From contig NZ_BMVU01000003.1 of assembly GCF_014650875.1 (NCBI RefSeq), positions 124,001-188,000 of the forward strand: DNA of 64,000 nucleotides. The letters are read 5' to 3'. The notes under the pieces are model-generated. The model was given only the letters and a program-made list of their open reading frames with translations. It had not been told where the DNA came from and made no database searches. The translations under genes were made by a program, and so were the position numbers. Below are positions 1 through 8,369 of this stretch, piece by piece; the stretch's first letter is position 1, and each line of letters starts with the position of its first letter. This stretch comes from Streptomyces minutiscleroticus (lineage in GTDB: Bacteria > Actinomycetota > Actinomycetes > Streptomycetales > Streptomycetaceae).

Positions 1-191
1 GCGCGAATCCGGCCGACGACCTCCCGGCCGCGGTCGGAAGGTCGTCCGTCGAGGCCCGGCGACGGACGGTCCGGACCATACGCAGGGCGCAGCGCAGGGC
101 GCAGGGTGGTGCTCTGCGTGAGGGCGAGGCCGAGCGGACGCGCGAGGACGGCGCTCGGTACCGCCCGCCGAGGGCGCGAACCGCCCACTGC

Positions 192-1037
192 TCACGCGAC
201 GAGGGCCGCGGCGAGTTCGTGCGGCCGGGCGGCGAACGGACTGTGGCCGCCGGGGAGGGTGCGCACGGTGAACGGGTTGTCGGGGAAGGCCCGGTCGGCT
301 TCCGCGATCATCAGATCCTGCGCGGCCGGGGCCAGCGCGCGGTCCTCGGCGCAGCGCAGGAAGGTCCGGGGGATCCGCCCCCACCGTGCCGCGGTCGGGG
401 TGACCGGGGTCGCCGGGACGGACAGTGGCAGATCGGGGCTCAACGCGGAGCGCCAGCGGTCGAAGCGGTCCGGGGGCGTGTCGTGATAGTGGGTCTGCCG
501 TAGCTCCTCGACGTAGGCGGGGTCAGGTGAGAGCGGGTTGATGCGCACGGCGCCCAGCGCGGCGGGATCGCCGAGGTGGAGGCCCTGCCCGAGTGCGGTG
601 GCGTTCTCGGGCGTGCCGAGGTAGTCGAAGAACCGTGGACGCCCGCCGGGGACGAAGGCCGACAAGTAGACGAGCCTGTCGACGAGTTCGGGTGCCCGTT
701 CCGCGGCCAGGGACGCGGGACCGCCGCCCGCGCTGTGCGCGACGAGCACGACAGTGGGGAAGCGGCGCACCTGACGCAGTGTGTCCAGCACCGCGTCGGC
801 GCAGCCGTCCATCGTCACAGTGGCGAGCTGCGACTTCTCGGTCGGCAGACCGGGCTGGCCGGGCAGGAGGTACCCGGTGGGCAGGGGAGCGTCGAAGCCG
901 TGCCCGGGCAGGTCGACGGCCACGCCGGCGGCACCGAGTCCGGCGAGCGCGCGCTGTGTCGGCGCCCACTGAGCGGAGCTGTGCCACGCTCCGTGCACGA
1001 AGACGAAAACGGTGCCGGTCAAAGGTGTTTCTGTCAT
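192..1037 (-). CDS. alpha/beta hydrolase (281 aa)
   Basis: This is a cytoplasmic alpha/beta-hydrolase of unknown substrate. An oxyanion-type HG motif is seen at residues 15-16 (FVHGAW). The nucleophile is Ser102 in AHSAGG, and Asp232 (AEDRA) and His265 (GGHSP) complete a plausible triad. The reading frame stays open 45 codons further upstream, but the ATG at 1037 is preferred because GGAGG lies four bases before it and the hydrolase fold begins just after it. The length fits the esterase/EstC-like branch. Nothing in the sequence fixes the substrate, and the gene stands alone with no operon partner. Confidence 0.85.
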   Translation of the reverse strand: MTETPLTGTVFVFVHGAWHSSAQWAPTQRALAGLGAAGVAVDLPGHGFDAPLPTGYLLPGQPGLPTEKSQLATVTMDGCADAVLDTLRQVRRFPTVVLVAHSAGGGPASLAAERAPELVDRLVYLSAFVPGGRPRFFDYLGTPENATALGQGLHLGDPAALGAVRINPLSPDPAYVEELRQTHYHDTPPDRFDRWRSALSPDLPLSVPATPVTPTAARWGRIPRTFLRCAEDRALAPAAQDLMIAEADRAFPDNPFTVRTLPGGHSPFAARPHELAAALVA

Positions 1038-1218
1038 GCCTCCATCCCAGACCGCGACGGCCGCCTCGGCCAGCGAAAGACCTGACAAGAAGGGTTTTGA
1101 TACTTCCGGGATATTGCGGGAGGGGGCGGGTATGTCCTGGGAGCGGGACGCCTGTGGCGCGCGGACGCTCACGAGGACGGTGGGTCCGGCGCGGACGGGG
1201 GCGGGGAGAAAGAGTAAC

Positions 1219-1237
1219 CCTAAAGTTGAGCTTTAGG
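1219..1237. promoter_or_regulatory. inverted repeat CCTAAAG-N5-CTTTAGG
   Basis: The 7-bp arms are perfect and the spacer is TTGAG. The look is that of a MerR-family operator, which normally sits in a long-spacer promoter, but no MerR gene is nearby. It lies about 180 bp upstream of the hydrolase start and downstream of nothing on the plus strand, so the hydrolase promoter is the likeliest target. Confidence 0.4.
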
Positions 1238-1363
1238 TTCGGTGTCGATCGGTGCGGGGTCCCTCCGGCGCGTGTGACGTCGACCGGTCCCGGACGGACG
1301 GAGAAGCGCGGCCCCCCGGTCGGGCACCGCCTTTCCGGCGTGTGCCCGACCGGGGCCGTCCGA

Positions 1364-1738
1364 TCACAGGTACGGGCGGGTGATCAGTTCGATCGCGTGG
1401 CCGGCGGGGTCCTTGAAGTACACCCCGCGGCCGCCGTGCTCGGTGTTGGTCTCGCCCGGGCGCCGCATCTGCGGATCGGCCCAGTGCTCGACGCCGCGGT
1501 CGCGCAGCCGCCGGTACGCCCGGTCGAACAGGTCGTCGTCGACCAGGAACGCGTAGTGCTGCATCTGGATCTCCACCGGCGGCTCGGCGAACTGGAGCAG
1601 CACGCCGTCCGCGAGCCGGACGTTGGTGAAGACGCCCCAGGACGGCGCTTCCGGCAGTTCCAGCAGGTCACGGAAGAAACGGGCCGACTCGTCGCGGTCC
1701 ACGGCGGCGATGATGGTGTGATTGAACGTGGCTGTCAT
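1364..1738 (-). CDS. VOC family (glyoxalase/bleomycin-resistance fold) protein, 124 aa
   Basis: This is a single-module vicinal-oxygen-chelate protein. It starts with the usual beta strand (residues 4-12, FNHTIIAAV), has a central HYAFLVDDD strand, and ends with YFKDPAGHAIELI, the strand carrying the family's metal-ligand Glu. The ATG at 1738 is chosen because the domain begins at once after it; the frame stays open far upstream but that part is low-complexity shadow sequence. Members include dioxygenases, glyoxalases and drug-binding proteins, and the sequence does not say which this is. It is transcribed alone. Confidence 0.8.
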   Translation of the reverse strand: MTATFNHTIIAAVDRDESARFFRDLLELPEAPSWGVFTNVRLADGVLLQFAEPPVEIQMQHYAFLVDDDLFDRAYRRLRDRGVEHWADPQMRRPGETNTEHGGRGVYFKDPAGHAIELITRPYL

Positions 1739-2180
1739 TCGACTGATCTCACTGTCGTTCGGCACGGAAGCGGACTCGTGTGGTGCACGAGCACGGGGAG
1801 GTCCGCGTGCCGAACCAAGCGGGTGCCTTCTGCGCACCCTCTGTGCGATCAGCTCTCCACCGGGGAGCCGATCCGTGTGTGGCGTGGCGCCGGTCCGGTG
1901 TTCACGTCGGGCGATCGTAGTGGACCCGGCCCGCCACGACAACGGCTGTCCCACGGGCCGTGGTTGACGACGGACGCGACGGACCGGTCCGGCCACCGGC
2001 CGGTGGCCGGACCGGCCACCGGTCGGTGACCGGGTGTCCGGCGGTCGGGCCGTGTCCACGCAGCCCGTCGGAGGGCGGCGCGCAGTGCCCTGGCCGGGCC
2101 GGGCGCGGCCGTCCGCGGTGCTTTCCCGGGTTCTGCGCATTGCCCGGTGAGAGCGGCGGCGCCGGGGGTACACGGGCGGC
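1739..2180. other. 442-bp intergenic stretch with a perfect palindrome
   Basis: No credible gene was seen. The stretch contains the 32-bp palindrome listed separately and low-complexity CCGG-rich sequence. The promoter of the leftward VOC gene should lie in its first 100 bases. Confidence 0.5.
1984..2015. repeat. 32-bp perfect palindrome
   Basis: Positions 1984-1999 are the exact reverse complement of 2000-2015 with no loop. The core is GGCCACCGG/CCGGTGGCC. It could act as a hairpin, but no gene ends within 240 bp on either strand, so a simple terminator role is not obvious. Confidence 0.7.
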
Positions 2181-2474
2181 ATGGCAGCGAAGAACGAGCG
2201 ATCCAAACTCCTGCGGGCCGTGCGGCAGTTGCGCCGGGTCCGGGCCTTCTACGCGGCGGGCGCCGTGCTGTGGGCGGCCCTGGCCGCCTGGGTGGGCTGG
2301 GAGCGTCCCGGCAGCCGGCAGATGTGGGTGTCGGTGCTCCTTCTGGTCGTCTTCACCGGCCTGCTGTCCGTGGCGTCCGTGTGGCTGTCGCGTCTCCGGG
2401 CGGCCGGCGCGGACAGGCCCGCGCACCACGCCCTCCCGCGCAGGACGGCCCTGCGCCGCCACGCGAACGCCTGA
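2181..2474 (+). CDS. small two-helix membrane protein, 97 aa
   Basis: I do not recognise a named family. A basic N-terminus (residues 1-20) is followed by two hydrophobic segments, about residues 21-40 (AFYAAGAVLWAALAAWV) and 47-67 (MWVSVLLLVVFTGLLSV), and then a basic tail rich in Arg and His. Codon use has the high GC3 expected of a real gene. No strong ribosome binding site is visible. It lies about 150 bp before the DUF4139 pair on the same strand and might share transcription with it, although the gap makes that uncertain. Confidence 0.6.
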   Translation: MAAKNERSKLLRAVRQLRRVRAFYAAGAVLWAALAAWVGWERPGSRQMWVSVLLLVVFTGLLSVASVWLSRLRAAGADRPAHHALPRRTALRRHANA

Positions 2475-2626
2475 CCGCACCGTCCGTCCCCCGACCCGGT
2501 CCACCGGTACCGGCGACACCTCGTGACCGCGCGGTCCGGTGACGCCGCGTCGGGGGCCGGCCGGATCGTGCGCGAACGGTTCTGGCGTAGGCTGCGCTGG
2601 GCACGGACGGGGCGGGGGCGGAGCAC

Positions 2627-4774
2627 ATGCGGACCGAGAGAGACCAGAGCTGCTGGGCGTCGGCCCTCGACGCGGTCGTGGTGTACGCGCAGGGCGCGCT
2701 CTGCAGCCGCCTGGCCCGGGGCACCGTGCCGCCGGACGGCCGGGTGCGCGTACCGGGACTGCCCCGCTCGCTGGACCCCGGTTCGCTGCGGGCCCGGGTC
2801 GTGCGCGGCTCCGGAGTGCGCGTCACCGAGGTCCGGGCGGAGGTGGACGCCGAGCCGCTGGGCGCCGACGAGCGCGACGGACTGCGGCGCGAAGGGGAGC
2901 GGCTGGACGACCTGTGGGCGGCGGCGGACGGCCGGCGCGGCCGGCAGCTCGCCCTGATCGAGGAGATCACGGCTCTGCACCCGGTCCCGCCGGCCCGCAA
3001 GCGCGAGGACCCGCACCGCCGCACCCCGGTCGACGCGTGGCTGGAACTCGCCGACTTCGTCGACGAGCGGCTGGCCGCACTGCACGCACGCCTCGCCGAG
3101 ACGGAGGAGGAACTGCGCCGCATCGAGCACGAACGCGACGTCGTGGAGGACGGACTGGCCCGCGCCTCCACCGACGCACCGTCGGCGCACGTGCAGACGA
3201 CGGTCTCCGCGGTCCTCACCCTCGACGGCAGCGGCGACGCGGAGCTGGAACTCGAGTACGGGGTGCCGGGCGCCGTCTGGGTGCCCGCCTACCGCCTCAC
3301 CCACCGCCAGGGCGACGACGGCGGCCGTCTGGTGCTGCGCGCCTCGGTCGCCCAGCGCACCGGGGAGGACTGGAGCGGCGTGCGCGTCGCCCTGGCCACC
3401 GCCGATCTGCGGCGCCGCACCGACCTGCCGAAGCTGCGCTCGATGCGGATCGGGCGCCGGCAGCCCGCGCCCGCGCCGTCCGGCTGGCGGGAGCCCCCGG
3501 CGGGGCTCGCCGACCTGTTCGCCGGATACGACGCGGCAGGTCCTCACCGCGCCCCGGCCGCAGGGGCCATGGCCGGCGGGACCGGCCGTGCCTTCTCGGC
3601 CGTCGCCGGCGCCCCCGCAGCCGGCCCCGTCCCGCCGCCTCCGCCGGCACCGCAGGGCTACGGCGGACCGCCCCCGGTGCTCGGTGCGCCCGGCGGCGCG
3701 GAGGGTGCCTTCCCGGCGGGCTTCGGCGGCGGTACGCCCGGCACGGCGCCGCCGGCCCCGGCGCGGCCAGGAGGTGCGCCTCCCCGTACCGGCGCCGGGG
3801 CTCGTACCGGCAGATCCCTCGCGGCCCCCGCCGCCAAGGCGCCCGCGGCTCCGGCAGGAGCCGTGCCGCCGCCTCCGCAGTCGGCGGCCGGTCCCTGGGC
3901 ACCGGCACCGGAACCGGCTGCGGTGGCCGGTCCGCCGCAGCCGAGCGGCGCCGAGCTCGACTACGCCGCCCTCGTCCTGAGCGGCCCCGGCGAGGAGGGC
4001 GGCCGCAGGGGACGGCTGTTCCCCGAGGCCCCCTTCGACCCGGTGGCGACCGAGTACCGCCGCCGCGCCGAGGCGGTGGCCGCGCTGCCCCTGCCCGCGC
4101 ACGCCGTGCGCCCCCGTGAGTCGGCGGGCTCCTTCGACCACCGCTTCGACGCCGCCGCCCGCGCCGACATCCCGTCGGACGGCACCTGGCACACCGTCAC
4201 CGTCGCCGAGGTCCCGGTCGGGCTGCGCACCGAGTACCTGTGCGTGCCGTCCGTGGAGCAGACCGTGTACGCGACGCTGGTGCTCTCCAACGCCACCGAC
4301 CAGGCGCTGCTGGCCGGACCGGTCGAGGTCACCGTCGACGACGACTTCCTGCTGTCCACCGCACTGCCCACGCTCGCCCCCGGCGGCGAGAGCCGGGTGG
4401 GACTCGGGCCGGCCGAGAGCATCCGGGTCACCCGCCGCACGAACCTGCGCGAGTCGACCGCGGGGCTGCGCAACAACATCACCGTGCTCGACCACCGCGT
4501 CCACGTGGAGCTGGCCAACGGCCTCGCCAGACCCGTCACCGTCGAGGTCCGCGAACAGGTGCCGGTCACCTCCGAACCGGACGTCCGCATCGAGGAGCGG
4601 GCCGACTGGCGGGCACCGGAGCAGGACCACGACGCGGGAGCCGAACAGCACGCACCGGGCACCCGACTCTGGCGGGTGGATCTCCCCGCCGGCGGCACCG
4701 CCGGCCTCCACGGCGGCTACGAGATCCGCATACCGGCCGGCAAGGCCCTGGTCGGCGGCGACCGCAGGAGCTGA
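2627..4774 (+). CDS. DUF4139 (MuiA-like) protein with long Pro/Gly/Ala insert, 715 aa
   Basis: This is the first of two adjacent proteins of the DUF4140/DUF4139 (mucoidy inhibitor A-like) family, whose biochemical role is not established. An N-terminal domain (about residues 12-75) is followed by a charged, probably coiled-coil region (about 80-180). The beta-rich DUF4139 part then begins, with the hallmark stretches VWVPAYRL (218-225) and TGEDWSGVRV (245-254). About residues 305-440 form a Pro/Gly/Ala-rich low-complexity insert that interrupts the domain, which resumes near 505. There is no signal peptide. The start follows a GGGGCGGAG sequence. The stop lies 8 bp before the next gene, so the two form an operon. 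Confidence 0.85.
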   Translation: MRTERDQSCWASALDAVVVYAQGALCSRLARGTVPPDGRVRVPGLPRSLDPGSLRARVVRGSGVRVTEVRAEVDAEPLGADERDGLRREGERLDDLWAAADGRRGRQLALIEEITALHPVPPARKREDPHRRTPVDAWLELADFVDERLAALHARLAETEEELRRIEHERDVVEDGLARASTDAPSAHVQTTVSAVLTLDGSGDAELELEYGVPGAVWVPAYRLTHRQGDDGGRLVLRASVAQRTGEDWSGVRVALATADLRRRTDLPKLRSMRIGRRQPAPAPSGWREPPAGLADLFAGYDAAGPHRAPAAGAMAGGTGRAFSAVAGAPAAGPVPPPPPAPQGYGGPPPVLGAPGGAEGAFPAGFGGGTPGTAPPAPARPGGAPPRTGAGARTGRSLAAPAAKAPAAPAGAVPPPPQSAAGPWAPAPEPAAVAGPPQPSGAELDYAALVLSGPGEEGGRRGRLFPEAPFDPVATEYRRRAEAVAALPLPAHAVRPRESAGSFDHRFDAAARADIPSDGTWHTVTVAEVPVGLRTEYLCVPSVEQTVYATLVLSNATDQALLAGPVEVTVDDDFLLSTALPTLAPGGESRVGLGPAESIRVTRRTNLRESTAGLRNNITVLDHRVHVELANGLARPVTVEVREQVPVTSEPDVRIEERADWRAPEQDHDAGAEQHAPGTRLWRVDLPAGGTAGLHGGYEIRIPAGKALVGGDRRS

Positions 4775-4782
4775 CACACACC

Positions 4783-6354
4783 ATGCCCACGGACCCGAGG
4801 ACGGCCCCCGAGCCGATCCCCCTCCCCGTCACCGCCGTCACCTGCCTGGAGGACCGCGCCCACGTCGAGCGCTCCGCCGAACTCGACCTGCGGGCCGGCG
4901 TCCAGCGGCTGCGCCTCGGCCCGGTCAGCGCGCTGGCCGTCGACCGCACCCTCCACGCCGAACTGACCGCCGACCACCCGGCGGCCGTGCTGGACGCGCG
5001 GATCGTCCGCAGCTGGACGCCGCGCGGGCCGCTGCCGTCCGCCGACGACTCCGCCCTGCGCCTGCGCGTGCACACCCTCGAAGAGGAGCGGCTCGTGCTG
5101 GAGCGGCGGCGCGACCGGCTGCGGGTCCGCCTCGACCTGCTCGGCCGGCTGGCCGCCGATCTGCTCCGGGAGATCGGCGAGGGCGCCGGCTCCGGGGAGG
5201 GCGACCGTGTGCGCTGGACCCGCGAACTGGACCGGGTGGACGGGGAGCGCGACACCCACGGCGAGCGACTGCGCGACGCGGAAGCCCGGTCGGCAGCCCT
5301 CGACGCCGAGCTGGGTGAGGCGCGGCGGGCCCTCGGACTCGCCGAGGAGGAGACCGCCGAACTGGTCGGCCACATCGAGCTGACCGTGGAGAGCGAGGTC
5401 GCCGGACGGGCCGGACTGCGCCTGGGCCACCTCACACCGTGTGCGCTGTGGCGACCCGCCTACCGGGCCGTGCTCGACGGGGACCGTCTGAGGCTGGAGA
5501 CCGACGCGATGGTCTGGCAGCGCACCGGCGAGGACTGGTCGGACGTACGGCTGACGCTGTCGACGGCCCGGTCGGCGCTGGCCACCGACCCGCCGCGGCT
5601 CGGGGAGGACCGGCTGACGCTCAGGGAACGCTCCGCCGCCGAGCGCCGCACGGTCGACGTCGAGCTGCGCGAGCAGGAGATCGGGGACCTCGGCCCGGCC
5701 CCGGTGCTGGGTCTGCCGGGCGTGGACGACGGTGGCGAGACGCGGGTGCTGACCTCTCCCGCGACCGTCTCCGTACCCGCGGACGGCCGTGCCCACCGTG
5801 TGCCACTGTCCACCTTCGGTACGGCCGCGACCAGCGAGTACGCCTGCTCGCCCGAGCTGTCCCCGCTGGTCACCAGAACGGTGCGGTTCGACAACCTGTC
5901 CGGCCACGCGCTGCTCGCCGGGCCGGTGGACCTGGTGCGCGGCAGCGGCTTCGTCGGCCGGGGCACACTGGACTTCACCGCCCCCGGCGCCCCGGTCGAA
6001 CTCGCCTTCGGCAGCTGCGACGACCACCGGGTCGTCCGGCAGACCGAGGAGTCCCGCGACTCCGCGGCGATCAGCCACCGGACCACGATCACCCGTACGG
6101 TCCGGCTGCACCTGTCCCGCTTCTCCGCCCCCGGTGAGCAGGACGAACGGGTCGTCGTCCTGCGGGAGCGCATCCCGGTCTCCGAGGTCTCGGCGGTGGA
6201 GGCGCGGCTGCGCGAGAACGCCTGCTCCCCGGTGCCCGACGCGGTCGACTCCGAAGGAATCGCCCGTTGGGACGTCGCCCTACCGCCCGGCGGCCGCCGC
6301 ACGGTCACCCTTGTCTACGAACTGTCGGCGAGCGCCGCGGTCACCGGACTCTGA
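4783..6354 (+). CDS. DUF4139 (MuiA-like) protein, 523 aa
   Basis: This is the second member of the DUF4139 pair, shorter because it lacks the long low-complexity insert. It has an N-terminal strand-rich DUF4140-type segment (about residues 10-75), a long charged helical region likely to be a coiled coil (about 90-205), then DUF4139 with CALWRPAYRAV and TGEDWSDVRLTLST. No signal peptide or membrane segment is present. The ATG at 4783 is taken because AGGAG lies 12 bases upstream and the preceding gene has just ended. The coiled coils and tandem arrangement suggest the two proteins may form a hetero-oligomer; this is inference. Confidence 0.85.
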   Translation: MPTDPRTAPEPIPLPVTAVTCLEDRAHVERSAELDLRAGVQRLRLGPVSALAVDRTLHAELTADHPAAVLDARIVRSWTPRGPLPSADDSALRLRVHTLEEERLVLERRRDRLRVRLDLLGRLAADLLREIGEGAGSGEGDRVRWTRELDRVDGERDTHGERLRDAEARSAALDAELGEARRALGLAEEETAELVGHIELTVESEVAGRAGLRLGHLTPCALWRPAYRAVLDGDRLRLETDAMVWQRTGEDWSDVRLTLSTARSALATDPPRLGEDRLTLRERSAAERRTVDVELREQEIGDLGPAPVLGLPGVDDGGETRVLTSPATVSVPADGRAHRVPLSTFGTAATSEYACSPELSPLVTRTVRFDNLSGHALLAGPVDLVRGSGFVGRGTLDFTAPGAPVELAFGSCDDHRVVRQTEESRDSAAISHRTTITRTVRLHLSRFSAPGEQDERVVVLRERIPVSEVSAVEARLRENACSPVPDAVDSEGIARWDVALPPGGRRTVTLVYELSASAAVTGL

Positions 6355-6632
6355 CACCGGCGGTCCGCCGCACGCCCGCGTCGAACGTGCTGCCGGTCGC
6401 CGGGGCCGTCCGGGCCGGGGCGAGGCCGATGTCGAGCGACGACGACCGGGCGAGGAGGGCGACGTGGGGCAGCGGGGTCCGGACCGACTCGGCGGGCGCA
6501 CCGTTCGGCTCGGGCCGCATCGGTGCGTGCCCCGCCGCCGGGCGGAGCCGGTCGTTCCCTTCACGAACCGGCTGCGCCCCGCGGCGGGCGGGGCCGCGGC
6601 CTCGGGAGCCCGGTCGGCGGGGGCCGGCCCGT

Positions 6633-7124
6633 TCAGCTGCGCAGGCCGCGGGCCGGGAGGATGATCCGCGCCGAAGCCTCCAGCGTGGCCTGGTCGTTGG
6701 CGAAGGCGGCCAGGGCCTCGTAGTCGCCCGGGTCGCCCCCGAGCCATGGGCGCGTGGTGCAGACGAGGCAGGCGACCCCCTGCTTCTCGGCAGCGGCCAG
6801 CCATCCCTCCGGCGGGATGAACGGTGCCTTGATGTGCGGCAGGGTGAGGACGGCGGAGCCGGGCACGACGAGCAGGCTGATCGGCAGGTCCGGTCGGCGG
6901 GTGGCGTCGACGCTGTCGCCGCCCACGGCCAGCCCGGCGTCGCGCAGGAGGTGCTCGACGGTCGCCGTCGAGGGGTTCGTGCCGTCCTCGTCGTCCCCGA
7001 CAGCACAGAGGAGGAGGTAGGGCACGTCACCCCCGTTGCTGGGGCGGATCCAGGAGAGCAGGACGAGCCTGCCGAGATCGGTGGTGTGCAGGGACGTCGT
7101 CTCGCTTGAGGTTGTGGTCACCAC
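6633..7124 (-). CDS. hypothetical protein, DUF5949-like, 163 aa
   Basis: This resembles small Streptomyces proteins annotated as DUF5949; I recall the family only loosely. It is soluble, with alternating strand-like segments such as LGRLVLLSWIRP, VPYLLLCAVGD and PISLLVVPGSAVLTLP, and two cysteines in VACLVCTTRPW. It starts with a GTG at 7124 directly followed by a second GTG, and the ribosome binding site is weak. It stands alone between two regions without genes. No function can be assigned. Confidence 0.6.
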   Translation of the reverse strand: MVTTTSSETTSLHTTDLGRLVLLSWIRPSNGGDVPYLLLCAVGDDEDGTNPSTATVEHLLRDAGLAVGGDSVDATRRPDLPISLLVVPGSAVLTLPHIKAPFIPPEGWLAAAEKQGVACLVCTTRPWLGGDPGDYEALAAFANDQATLEASARIILPARGLRS

Positions 7125-7558
7125 GGGAACCTATCGACGCGTCCGGTCCCTCCGGCCCCGCTGTCACCCGATCGGCCGATGGCCCCGCGGCCGGGCCACA
7201 CGAACGAGGGAGGAGGGGGCGCCGCCGGCCGGGCGAGGAGAGGCGCCGCGGACCGGGCGAGGAGCGGCGCCGCGTTCCTCGGTACGACCGGGCCTGTACC
7301 GGGACGCGGCCGTGCGGGCCCGCACGGCCGGCGTGCGGGCGGACGCCGACGGGTCCGGGCGCAGGCCGCGCCGGAGCCGGCACACCGGGTCGGACTCACC
7401 CTCCGCGAGTCCGTCAGGTCCGGCGAACCCACCGTCCGACGGACGCGTGCACGCCGAAGCAGCAACAACGTGTTCCACAACGGCTGTCCGGATCCGGACC
7501 GGCACGGAGCGGTCGTGCCCGGGACGCGGGTGCGGCACGGGGACGAACCGTGGGGCGG
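7125..7558. other. 434-bp intergenic stretch with a 24-bp tandem repeat
   Basis: No supported gene. It contains two tandem 24-bp units (7229-7252 and 7253-7276) that differ at three positions. The small ORFs across it translate to Arg/Pro/Ala low complexity on both strands. Confidence 0.5.
7229..7276. repeat. two tandem 24-bp units
   Basis: The unit begins CCGGGCGAGGAG and the second copy starts directly after the first. This looks like slippage in a region without genes. Confidence 0.7.
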
Positions 7559-7747
7559 TCAGAAGCCGCTGAGCCATCCGGAGACGTTGTTGACGCCGCC
7601 GTTGATGGCGGGGGCGATGCCCGTGGTGGCGAGGGCGAAGCCGAACAACGCGGCGGCCAGGGCGGGCCAGAATCGCAGGTGTCCGGTGCGGAACAGGACG
7701 AACACGATGATTCCGGTGAGGAGGGCCAGGGAAATGGTGAGTGTCAC
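7559..7747 (-). CDS. small two-helix membrane protein, 62 aa
   Basis: The protein is nearly all membrane-embedded. One helix covers about residues 2-19 (TLTISLALLTGIIVFVLF) and a second, GFALATTGIAPAI-centred helix follows a short TGHLRFW loop. It ends with a Gly/Asn-rich segment and a short WLSGF tail. The GTG at 7747 is preferred over the upstream start at 7789 because GGAAGGAA lies nine bases before it and the hydrophobic helix starts immediately. Similar small proteins occur on actinomycete integrative elements, but no such element is visible here. Function unknown. Confidence 0.55.
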   Translation of the reverse strand: MTLTISLALLTGIIVFVLFRTGHLRFWPALAAALFGFALATTGIAPAINGGVNNVSGWLSGF

Positions 7748-7872
7748 GGCGAGGAATTCCTTCCGGAAGTCTGTCCGGCCGGGCCCCACGCCCGGCCCGG
7801 CCGATGAGGGGGTGAGGGAGAGAGGACCGGCTCCTGAGAAGCTGTGTCACGTCTTTTCCGCGGACCACCGCG

Positions 7873-8034
7873 CTACGAGACGAGGCGGTACGCCCCGTGC
7901 GTACCGCCGGTGCCGTGGAGGCAGGGGCGGACGCGGTCGCGGGCGCCGCGGACCGGAGCGGGTGCGGCACGGCCGGGGCCTCTGAGGTCGTCCCAGGTGC
8001 CCGAAGCGGTGGCGGGCGCGGCGGAGACGGGCAT
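7873..8034 (-). CDS. possible small protein, 53 aa, behind a duplicated Shine-Dalgarno
   Basis: This short frame runs from an ATG at 8034 to a TAG at 7873. Almost every codon ends in G or C, as expected for a translated Streptomyces gene. Two perfect copies of an AAGGAG-containing 16-bp unit lie directly upstream, the nearer one at ideal spacing. The product starts MPVSAAPATASGTWDD, ends GAYRLVS, and is Arg/Pro/Gly-rich with one Cys. I do not recognise it. It could be a regulatory peptide or a chance frame. Confidence 0.4.
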   Translation of the reverse strand: MPVSAAPATASGTWDDLRGPGRAAPAPVRGARDRVRPCLHGTGGTHGAYRLVS

Positions 8035-8035
8035 G

Positions 8036-8067
8036 GCGCACTCCTTGCTTTGCGCACTCCTTGCTTT
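8036..8067. repeat. two perfect tandem 16-bp units carrying AAGGAG
   Basis: The unit GCGCACTCCTTGCTTT occurs at 8036-8051 and 8052-8067. On the minus strand each copy carries AAGGAG, so the small ORF that follows has two Shine-Dalgarno sequences in a row. Confidence 0.8.
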
Positions 8068-8369
8068 CCGGACTGTTCACCGAGGCCGAACACGGCAGAG
8101 CCGAGCTGCCGTGCGGTAGTAACAATCTAGGCGGGCGCGCCCCGCGGGAGCCAGTGAGCGGAGCGCCACGGCTCAAGCGCGTCGGCGTCGTCGCCGGGAT
8201 CCGGCCGACACGGCGCCTTCTTCGGACGAGTCTCCCTTCTCCCCTGTGGGACCTGCACCGTGTGTATCGTCCCTGCTTCCCACCGGCCCCGGATCTCACG
8301 GTCGGGGAGCCGGCAATCCGTCCAAAAGCGTGCGCCGCGAGCGGGGGGATCCGCCACTCGGTCGCCCGC
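8068..8369. other. 302-bp stretch with no gene seen
   Basis: This stretch contains no supported reading frame. It presumably holds the promoter of the small minus-strand ORF that starts at 8034. Confidence 0.4.

Noticed and set aside
1..191. Possible gene at the left edge
   Set aside because: Frames here translate to low complexity, and the short GCGCAGGGCGCAG repeats explain the open frames. A gene entering from the left cannot be supported.
593..2029. Long plus-strand open frame of 478 codons
   Set aside because: It is antisense to the alpha/beta hydrolase and VOC genes and translates to Arg-rich low complexity. It is a shadow frame caused by high GC.
2249..4777. 842-codon open frame opposite the first DUF4139 gene
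   Set aside because: It mirrors the plus-strand codon pattern and has no recognisable domain; the plus-strand gene has the family motifs.
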